DNA from: a virus
Virus record (IMG/VR): IMGVR_UViG_3300044825_003108
Coordinates: 1 to 21,031 of that record
Length of the DNA: 21,031 nucleotides
Strand: one strand, 5' to 3'
In this document: one piece after another, positions 7,328-12,641 of the stretch
Numbering within the stretch: position 1 is the first letter of the stretch
Layout: each line of letters begins with the position of its first letter
The notes under the pieces: model-generated
Told to the model about the DNA's origin: nothing
The model's input: only the letters and a program-made list of their open reading frames with translations
Databases searched by the model: none
Translations under genes and position numbers: made by a program

Positions 7328-9616
7328 TTATTTTAATGTGTCCGATGCTACCTGTGCCGGGTTGCGGCTTTCCTTTCGTACCGCAGCCATGGTTTCTGCA
7401 ATATATTCTTTGCTTTCCGCCCTTAGTTGTTCGTTGGTCAAAGAGGCGTCCGCAATCATTTTGTTCTTTACAAACTCCGCTTCCAGCCTCATTTGCTCGA
7501 CCGCCATCGCCTTTTGGATTTCGGCGTTTAGCAACTCCATCTTGAGCTGGTATTCCAGTTGCAGGGTTTTCCGCTTTTCTTCCTCCGCGATCATGGCGCT
7601 TTGCTGCTGTACCTGAGCGTTTTGTTGCTGCATGGCCATGGCCTGCTGCTCTGCCCGTTCGCGTTTTTTGCGCACCTTATAGGCTAAAATAGCGTTCGCC
7701 GTTTTCAAAGAGCGCAATGATTCGATCATTATCGCATCGTCAATATCTACCTGCCCCGCGTCTATGAACTTCTCCAAACGCATCTTAAACGCCGCCCGTT
7801 CGTCAGGGGTCGGCACCGGGTCTAAGAATATACCAAACTCGATGCTCGAAAGTTGCAAGTTGCCTTGTGACATAAAGTCCAAGGTAGGTTTGCCGAGCGA
7901 ATAGAGGTACGTCTTGTTGACGTTCCCGGAGCGCGCAACGCTTTGTATGCGAAGCGAAATGCTTTCCGACAAAGACTGCATAATTTCCCGGTCGGCCTCC
8001 AAGATACCGTATAGGCTATTGTTCGTGGCCTCTATCCCGGCGTTTACCGCTGCGGAATACGTGCGCTGGCCTGCAAAGGAATCTGTTACCTCATTAAGCC
8101 CGATCACGTCCCGCAAAAGCTGGATGTTCTGCTGGATGATGCTAAAGTACTCTTGTGCCTGTGCCCCGATACCGCCTTCCAGTTCCGTGATAGGCCGGTA
8201 ATTGGAGACATTACCTTCCATGTCTTTTAGACGGTAATAGACATTCCCAGTGCTCTCGTAAACGTCTATCAGGTCTTTGGCCGTGAACTGCTGCCCGCCT
8301 TTGCCGATAGGCACGTCTTCCAAAGCGCCCACCTCTATCATTATGCCCTTCGGCTTTGCCTTTGCCACAACGTGCTGCAAGCGGTAATAGGCAAGGTTGA
8401 TGTTGTCCACCACGTTCATGCTTTGCTCCACTTTGCCTACGCAGGACATATCGAAGTAGTCAAAGTTAGGGCCGAACAAGTGAAAGGAAAGCGAGGTTTC
8501 CTGCAAGGCGGAACGCTTGCGCTTCATGTTGGTGACAAGCCCAAAGCCGAACAGGTAGTCGGTACCCATTATCCATTTGGCTTTGTAAACGACCTTGACA
8601 AGTTTTGTCTTTGCGCCCTTGTCGGGGCTTGTCCTTGTCAAATGCCTGTTGCCGTACTTGTCAATGCTTTCCTCGTATGACAAGGGGTTGTATGACAACC
8701 ACTCCAAGTCCAAGACGCGCACCTTTGCGTCGCGCATGTTGGACTGTGCCCAGAGGTTGATACCGTTAAAGGCGGATTCACCGTTGACCGCTTTTGCGGC
8801 AACATCTTTTAGTTCTTCCTCAGTCAACTCCCCGTTGCACATTTCGGCCAAATCCTGCAAGTTGACCTCTATGATTTCGCCGATAAACTCCGCATCCTTA
8901 AAGTCGCGGCGCGTAACACGGGAACAGATCATGTTGGCCGGGTTTACTGCCCTGACCTTTATGATGCCGTCTTGGTCAACGTATTCCTTTACGCCGCCTA
9001 TGCCATAGTCGAACAGGCAGCGCTTTACCTCTGCCCGGGTCTGATCCATGTTGTTCATCAAAAACACCTGCTGCATCCATTGTTCCATCTCGGTTGCAAG
9101 CTGGTGTTTAAAGGAGTACATCTTTTGTATCTCCAACTCCTCTAAATCAGCAGGCTCGTTTTCTTTTTGCCGTACCGGCGATATGTCCACCATCTCCGGG
9201 GCAACCTTCTTTAGTTCTTCGCGAAGCCGGATTTTGGCTTCCTGCTCTTTGAAGTACTTTTTGATTTCGCCCTGTGATTTTGGGTCTATCGGGGTTGCAA
9301 GGATGTCGTAATCCGAGCGCTTGGTGATTGATAAAGCAAGTTCACGGAACTTGGTCAAGATGGCAAGCGGCTGCCAGTTCATGTTGGAGTACGACGGATC
9401 CGGGCTTTCGTCTGCCTTTAGCACTTTCTTATAGCGGCTAATGCTTTGTTTTGAAAGGGCATAGTCCGTCAGTTCCCGATACTTGTTTCGGTTGGAATAC
9501 AACGAGTTCCAGCCGCCAGAGGAAAAGGACTGCCATGCGGCACGGCAATATTCCAGCGCCCAAGGTTTGTCCTTCTTGCGCGGGTCTATACCGTCTTTTG
9601 GAAAAATTGGCTGCAT
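7328..9616 (-). CDS. Portal protein, 762 aa
   Basis: This is the likely dodecameric portal through which DNA enters and leaves the capsid. Evidence is the length, the position before a scaffold-like and a capsid-like gene, and portal-like features. These include an N-terminal region with many aromatic helices, a central portion (SMNVVDNINLAYYRLQHVV, then QAQEYFSIIQQNIQLLRDVIG and RTYSAAVNAGIEATNNSLYG) typical of large phage portals, and a C-terminal stretch from about 650 rich in Gln and Glu that should form a long helical barrel or coiled coil. Such a long C-terminus recalls crAss-like portals, but this is a resemblance by eye. It is the first gene of a unit with its own promoter. A dense patch of GACAAG/CTTGTC hexamers lies at 8534-8684. 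Confidence 0.85.
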   Translation of the reverse strand: MQPIFPKDGIDPRKKDKPWALEYCRAAWQSFSSGGWNSLYSNRNKYRELTDYALSKQSISRYKKVLKADESPDPSYSNMNWQPLAILTKFRELALSITKRSDYDILATPIDPKSQGEIKKYFKEQEAKIRLREELKKVAPEMVDISPVRQKENEPADLEELEIQKMYSFKHQLATEMEQWMQQVFLMNNMDQTRAEVKRCLFDYGIGGVKEYVDQDGIIKVRAVNPANMICSRVTRRDFKDAEFIGEIIEVNLQDLAEMCNGELTEEELKDVAAKAVNGESAFNGINLWAQSNMRDAKVRVLDLEWLSYNPLSYEESIDKYGNRHLTRTSPDKGAKTKLVKVVYKAKWIMGTDYLFGFGLVTNMKRKRSALQETSLSFHLFGPNFDYFDMSCVGKVEQSMNVVDNINLAYYRLQHVVAKAKPKGIMIEVGALEDVPIGKGGQQFTAKDLIDVYESTGNVYYRLKDMEGNVSNYRPITELEGGIGAQAQEYFSIIQQNIQLLRDVIGLNEVTDSFAGQRTYSAAVNAGIEATNNSLYGILEADREIMQSLSESISLRIQSVARSGNVNKTYLYSLGKPTLDFMSQGNLQLSSIEFGIFLDPVPTPDERAAFKMRLEKFIDAGQVDIDDAIMIESLRSLKTANAILAYKVRKKRERAEQQAMAMQQQNAQVQQQSAMIAEEEKRKTLQLEYQLKMELLNAEIQKAMAVEQMRLEAEFVKNKMIADASLTNEQLRAESKEYIAETMAAVRKESRNPAQVASDTLK

Positions 9617-9633
9617 GTATTGTCCTTTGGGGG

Positions 9634-9641
9634 CAAAGATA
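9634..9641 (-). promoter_or_regulatory. Promoter -7 element for the portal-capsid operon
   Basis: TATCTTTG fits TAnnTTTG, 17 bases before the portal ATG. It follows directly after the tRNA terminator, so a new start of transcription is expected here. The upstream element is weak: ATTG lies 22 bases further up. The 5' leader would be about 10 bases. Confidence 0.6.
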
Positions 9642-9701
9642 AGGGTACGTGTTTAAAACCGTGCAATACACGGGGAAAGGCTGCGGATTTTCCTATAAAG
9701 C

Positions 9702-9728
9702 AAAACGCCCGAGGTGTTGCCCCGGGCG
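9702..9728 (-). terminator. Rho-independent terminator after the tRNA
   Basis: On the minus strand a 9-bp GC-rich stem (CGCCCGGGG with CCTCGGGCG, one G.U pair) has the 5-base loop CAACA and is followed by TTTTGCTTT. It begins 28 bases after the tRNA 3' end and separates it from the portal promoter. Confidence 0.8.
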
Positions 9729-9756
9729 CTGTGAAAAAATCATTCACCTCATTTTG

Positions 9757-9828
9757 TCATGGGGGCGGGAATCGAACCCGCGATCTCTGGGTTATGAGCC
9801 CAGCGAATTACCGCTTTTCTACCCCACA
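9757..9828 (-). tRNA. tRNA-Met(CAT), initiator-like
   Basis: A 72-nt cloverleaf folds by eye. The acceptor TGTGGGG pairs with CCCCATG, the D arm begins GAA and ends TTC, the anticodon stem is CTGGG/CCCAG with loop CTCATAA, the T stem is GCGGG/CCCGC with loop TTCGATT, and the discriminator is A. Three features point to an initiator: three G:C pairs at the base of the anticodon stem (29-31 with 39-41), A11:U24 in the D stem, and no Watson-Crick pair at 1:72 (U.G). CCA is not encoded. It has its own promoter and terminator. An Ile-type tRNA with modified CAT is less likely given these hallmarks. Confidence 0.88.
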
Positions 9829-9930
9829 ATTTAAGCCCGCCACATCCGCTAACACACGCCGAGTGCACAAAGCCGTTTTAGCGTAAAAACGATCAGGCGC
9901 TTGCGGTCTGCATGGCAGGCTTTTCAGTTT

Positions 9931-9962
9931 CAAATATAAAGGGTATTTGTTTTATTTCCAAA
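9931..9962 (-). promoter_or_regulatory. Bacteroidota-type promoter for the tRNA unit
   Basis: On the minus strand TTTG at 9962-9959 is followed, after exactly 20 bases, by TATATTTG at 9938-9931. This matches the Bacteroidota -33 TTTG and -7 TAnnTTTG elements. Initiation would fall near 9925, giving a leader of roughly 100 bases before the tRNA. Confidence 0.7.
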
Positions 9963-9969
9963 CAACCTA

Positions 9970-10030
9970 TGGACTTTTTTATAGACTTTTTTATAGTCCA
10001 AATGCTGTTATTTCACCCTGTTTGGACTAT
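9970..10030. repeat. Cluster of GGACT/AGTCC inverted and direct repeats
   Basis: ATAGTCCAAA at 9993-10002 is the exact reverse complement of TTTGGACTAT at 10021-10030. The 18-base spacer contains the stop of paralog B. To the left, GACTTTTTTATA occurs twice in tandem (9972-9983 and 9984-9995), flanked by GGACT and AGTCC. The result is a series of half-sites of the same core. The cluster ends just upstream of the tRNA promoter's TTTG (9959-9962), so operator sites controlling that promoter, or an RNA structure at the operon end, are both possible. Confidence 0.55.
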
Positions 10031-10325
10031 CACTTTCCTGATGTCGGGAAGATGATAAACCCTCAAGGGTGGCAATACCTTTGCGCAAAACGCCAATAAG
10101 GCTGTCGTAATGGCCTAACAACTCCTTTAAACAGCCTATCCTGTACTCGATAAGCTCACGTAGTTTTTCCTCGGCCTCTTTTTTTGTAGCCGCGTAATAT
10201 AAAACTGAGCCATCTTTGTAATGACGCCCCCTGCCTACCGTGACAAATTCAGGTTTGTTTTTAATCGGGAAAGCGTCGGGGTTTTCTTTGACCTGAAGTC
10301 TTACTTTGTCTATCTGGTACATCAT
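10008..10325 (-). CDS. Small coiled-coil protein, paralog B, 105 aa
   Basis: This is a relative of the preceding gene: MMYQIDKVRLQVKENP, then YYAATKKEAEEKLREL and a long helix (GCLKELLGHYDSLIGVLRKG). It differs in a shorter central loop and a polar C-terminal tail (SSSRHQESDSPNRVK). The function is unknown. The start overlaps the upstream stop by 4 bases, so the two are coupled. A perfect 10-bp inverted repeat spans its stop codon and continues into repeated GGACT/AGTCC elements downstream. Confidence 0.7.
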   Translation of the reverse strand: MMYQIDKVRLQVKENPDAFPIKNKPEFVTVGRGRHYKDGSVLYYAATKKEAEEKLRELIEYRIGCLKELLGHYDSLIGVLRKGIATLEGLSSSRHQESDSPNRVK

Positions 10326-10621
10326 GGCCGTTCTGTTTTTTCGGTTTCAGAGACAAGCGCCATAAGGCGGCTTTTCGCATAGAGCGCCTGAGATTCGTGC
10401 CACTCAATCTCCTGCTTTAGTTTTTCAATCTTGGCCGCTTTTAACTCCGCTACCTTTGCCTCGGCTTCCTCCTTGGTCTCGGCGTAATAGTTCCATTCGG
10501 TGTCTTTCCCTTTGCGCCGTACCCGGATAGGGCTCATTTCCTGTACGTAACAATTTGACAGGGGGCGGATGTTTGGCGCTTCCTTTATCTCAAAGCTGAA
10601 CTTGTTTACTTCGTACATCAT
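10322..10621 (-). CDS. Small coiled-coil protein, paralog A, 99 aa
   Basis: The function is unknown. The protein begins MMYEVNKFSFEI, has a beta-rich first half with a basic patch (IRVRRKGKD), then WNYYAETKEEAEAKVAEL leading into a helix of about 40 residues likely to form a coiled coil. The next gene encodes a clear relative with the same MMY start, the YYA.TK.EAE.K..EL motif and the same architecture, so this is a tandem duplication. Two consecutive ATG codons begin each copy. The stop overlaps the first ATG of the next gene. The layout would suit a small dimeric binding or regulatory protein, but no known domain is recognised. Confidence 0.7.
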   Translation of the reverse strand: MMYEVNKFSFEIKEAPNIRPLSNCYVQEMSPIRVRRKGKDTEWNYYAETKEEAEAKVAELKAAKIEKLKQEIEWHESQALYAKSRLMALVSETEKTERP

Positions 10622-10625
10622 GTGC

Positions 10626-10768
10626 TTTTTGTTTTTCTTTTGTTTTCTTCTAAAATAAATTTAAGCAAAACAAGATACTGAAATACAGTTGCTTGTGGTT
10701 TTTTGTTTCTTAATTTGCTTCTGATTTGTTTTTTTTTAAGAAACGGTTTTAGTAGTAAATATTCCGCC
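10626..10768. promoter_or_regulatory. AT-rich intergenic region with two dyads, possible control region
   Basis: This region between the Dam-type gene and the paralog pair has long A/T tracts. It holds an imperfect 25-bp dyad (CAAG..ACTG.....CAGT..CTTG) at 10671-10695. It also holds a perfect 9-bp inverted repeat, GTTTCTTAA at 10705-10713 and TTAAGAAAC at 10736-10744, with a 22-base spacer. Neither is followed by the T tract of a minus-strand terminator. I see no full TAnnTTTG element; TTGTTTTG at 10666-10673 misses by one base. An operator or promoter region for the next two genes is the simplest reading. Confidence 0.4.
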
Positions 10769-11287
10769 TCAAGCACCTATAAAGATAGCGCCGTACTTGG
10801 AAAACTCATTCGCAAATGCTTGTACACGATCCCCTATATAGCATATCATTTGCCCTTGTAGCGGGCTTTGGGCTGGGCCAGAACTGGAATCGTAGAACTT
10901 GATACGGCCTTTTGGAAAACATACGGCAGTACTGGCTTCTAATAATTTCTGACCCCATGCGGTCTCTGTGCCATTGTTGACTAAGACTATCGCCTGTTTT
11001 ATGTTTGATTTTTCATCTATCAGCTTTTGAATAAAACGCTTTATCAATGGCTGACCGTAAGGCGGGTTCAAATAAACATTTGCGTGCCATTTATGTAATA
11101 ACCCGTCATCTTGTTTTGTGAATATTTTTTCGGCCCTAATCCAGAAGTTTGCCGTTTCGCACGACGCTGGATCAAGGTCTATGCTACCCATGACTGAGCG
11201 TGCGCTCTCTATGTAGCACGGAGGCGTGTACCATTCCTCGTTTCCGGAATTATTTGATACATGTGGTTTTTTGATTTCTGTTTGCAT
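10769..11287 (-). CDS. Phage N6-adenine DNA methyltransferase (Dam family), 172 aa
   Basis: This is a SAM-dependent adenine methylase of the phage Dam family (the Pfam 'Dam' type). The ATG at 11287 begins just before the conserved region. EEWYTPP at 17-23, IDLDPAS at 36-42, ANFWIRAEKIFT, DDGL and the catalytic LNPPYG at 73-78 follow the family order, then QAIVLVNNGTETAW and the family end motif GRIKFYD. It is of normal size. GATC is a common target for relatives but is not shown here. It lies 48 bases after thyX and ends at an AT-rich control-like region. As the third methyltransferase in the window it strengthens the case for heavy DNA modification. Confidence 0.9.
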   Translation of the reverse strand: MQTEIKKPHVSNNSGNEEWYTPPCYIESARSVMGSIDLDPASCETANFWIRAEKIFTKQDDGLLHKWHANVYLNPPYGQPLIKRFIQKLIDEKSNIKQAIVLVNNGTETAWGQKLLEASTAVCFPKGRIKFYDSSSGPAQSPLQGQMICYIGDRVQAFANEFSKYGAIFIGA

Positions 11288-11334
11288 GTTTTTATTTGTG
11301 CACCAATTCGTTGGCCTCAACGATATGGTTTTCC

Positions 11335-12045
11335 CTATTTGTCCCTTACCACGCCCAGCACGCCGCGCTCAAAACCAAATGCCCGTAGGCTGTGGATGAA
11401 CGGCTGTTTGGGTATGTCCCAGACTTGGTTAATCATTTCCTGTCCGATGTTGCGCACTTCCCTTTGCGCCCCCTTATGGTTGCGAAGCCCTTGAAAGTGC
11501 ATAAGCGAACGGAAATTGAACGACACGTCTAAATGCACTTGTGCGCATTGGAGTTTCGCATACCGGGCGCTTTCCTTTGCCCGCTGCTTTCCGTGCGTGG
11601 GCATTAACTGTGCCAGTGCCTTTCGGTAAAACGCGTCCGAGCGGTCGGCCAGTTCCTGTAATTCCGCCCTCAAATTGTCCGGCCAGTCGTCAGGGAGGTA
11701 TACATTGCTGCGCTTTATCTCCTTATAGCGCGCCGATTCGCCGTTGATGGAAACGCCGATACGGTGCTTTAGGAAGTGCTTGTGCGTTGCATCGTCTACG
11801 AGTAGGCGGAAGTGAAAAAGGCTTTTCTCAAACGGCGTAGTATGGTTGTGCATGGCCAAAAATGCCAATAGTTCCGGCATTTTACGGGCACGCCTTTTTT
11901 CCTCAATTCCAAAGAGGTGTCCTATGCGTTCCAGAATATCAAACGGCAAAGCATCTTCGCCGTCATCCATGGTAGAAGTCCATGCGGAGAGCGCGTGTGT
12001 TTTGTCGCTGCCATAGTACCCAATCAAATCTACCTTATTCCTCAT
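11335..12045 (-). CDS. thyX: Flavin-dependent thymidylate synthase ThyX, 236 aa
   Basis: It converts dUMP to dTMP using methylene-tetrahydrofolate, FAD and NADPH, so the phage can make thymidylate without the host enzyme. NHTTPFEKSLFHF at 67-79 matches the N-terminal family motif. The signature region is KHRIGVSINGESARY at 93-107: the usual RHR is KHR, and one extra residue separates it from the SxNxxSxRY part. The second dUMP-binding region, NFRSLMHFQGLRNHKGAQREVR, at about 177-198 is well conserved. The length is normal for ThyX. With the dNMP kinase and MazG domain it forms a nucleotide-supply set, although it lies beyond the terminase. The altered signature may be lineage-specific rather than inactivating. 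Confidence 0.92.
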   Translation of the reverse strand: MRNKVDLIGYYGSDKTHALSAWTSTMDDGEDALPFDILERIGHLFGIEEKRRARKMPELLAFLAMHNHTTPFEKSLFHFRLLVDDATHKHFLKHRIGVSINGESARYKEIKRSNVYLPDDWPDNLRAELQELADRSDAFYRKALAQLMPTHGKQRAKESARYAKLQCAQVHLDVSFNFRSLMHFQGLRNHKGAQREVRNIGQEMINQVWDIPKQPFIHSLRAFGFERGVLGVVRDK

Positions 12046-12337
12046 ACCATTTTGATTTTTTGGCCGGCTGTTTGTATTTGATCTTTACCGCCCCTTTTTC
12101 GATGTATTCCCTTAGCCCGTTTTCCAAATTAAACCCGGCCTCGGCTGCAAACTTAGGGTTTATCGCCGTCATTTCGATGTAAAAGCTAAAGTCGCTTTTG
12201 TCCATAGAGGACTTGACGCGGAACATCTTACACCAGCGGGGATCCATCATAAGCCCTTTTTGGAACGATTCGTACACCTTCCGGTCTTGGCACCAAACAA
12301 AGACGTGCGTGCCCGGGTCTTTGTCCAATAGGCTCAT
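12035..12337 (-). CDS. Hypothetical protein, 100 aa
   Basis: I do not recognise the family. The ATG overlaps the preceding stop as ATGA, and the end overlaps thyX by 11 bases. It has a beta-alpha-like start (THVFVWCQDRKVYESFQKGLM), a central strand (SDFSFYIEMTAINPKFA) and a lysine-rich tail (KYKQPAKKSKWYEE). Two cysteines are present but not in a metal-site pattern. Coupling to thyX suggests co-expression but does not reveal the role. Confidence 0.7.
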   Translation of the reverse strand: MSLLDKDPGTHVFVWCQDRKVYESFQKGLMMDPRWCKMFRVKSSMDKSDFSFYIEMTAINPKFAAEAGFNLENGLREYIEKGAVKIKYKQPAKKSKWYEE

Positions 12338-12630
12338 AGCTCGCGGTTGGTTTTGGCCGCCAAAAACTGGTACATCGCCCCGGGCGAACCAAAGCGTTTG
12401 GGCATACCGTACTTTACCCGTTCGGCTTCGATGATTTCGGCGGCCTGTCCGTAGCTGATATTGAACTCGGTGGACAAATTCAGGATCGTCTCCTTCATCT
12501 TTTGGCTGTCCTGTATGGCATAGATATGCCTGATAGCGGCCTGTACGTCCTCGTTTGCCACGTTTAGCTGTGGCATGGAATTGAGCGCCATTTCAAAGCG
12601 CTGCTGCTTGGTGGCTGGTTTCTTTCTCAT
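12334..12630 (-). CDS. Hypothetical protein after terminase, 98 aa
   Basis: I do not recognise the family. It starts 11 bases after the terminase gene. The N-terminus is basic (MRKKPATKQQRFEMAL), followed by helices; EFNISYGQAAEIIEAERVKYG could be a DNA-binding helix-turn-helix-like segment. A small terminase role is possible from size and position, but this is speculation. The stop overlaps the next start as ATGA. Confidence 0.7.
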   Translation of the reverse strand: MRKKPATKQQRFEMALNSMPQLNVANEDVQAAIRHIYAIQDSQKMKETILNLSTEFNISYGQAAEIIEAERVKYGMPKRFGSPGAMYQFLAAKTNREL

Positions 12631-12641
12631 GTGCTTATGCT

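Noticed and set aside
6272-7336. Plus-strand open frame of 354 codons opposite the scaffold gene
   Set aside because: Serine- and leucine-rich low-complexity translation is typical of an antisense frame opposite Glu/Gln/Ala-rich coding; no other plus-strand gene exists.
9757-9828. tRNA as a phage attachment site remnant
   Set aside because: The tRNA is complete with its own promoter and terminator, and no integrase gene is visible in the window.
9620-9886. Plus-strand open frames across the tRNA region
   Set aside because: They cover a promoter, a tRNA and a terminator on the other strand, so coding is not credible.
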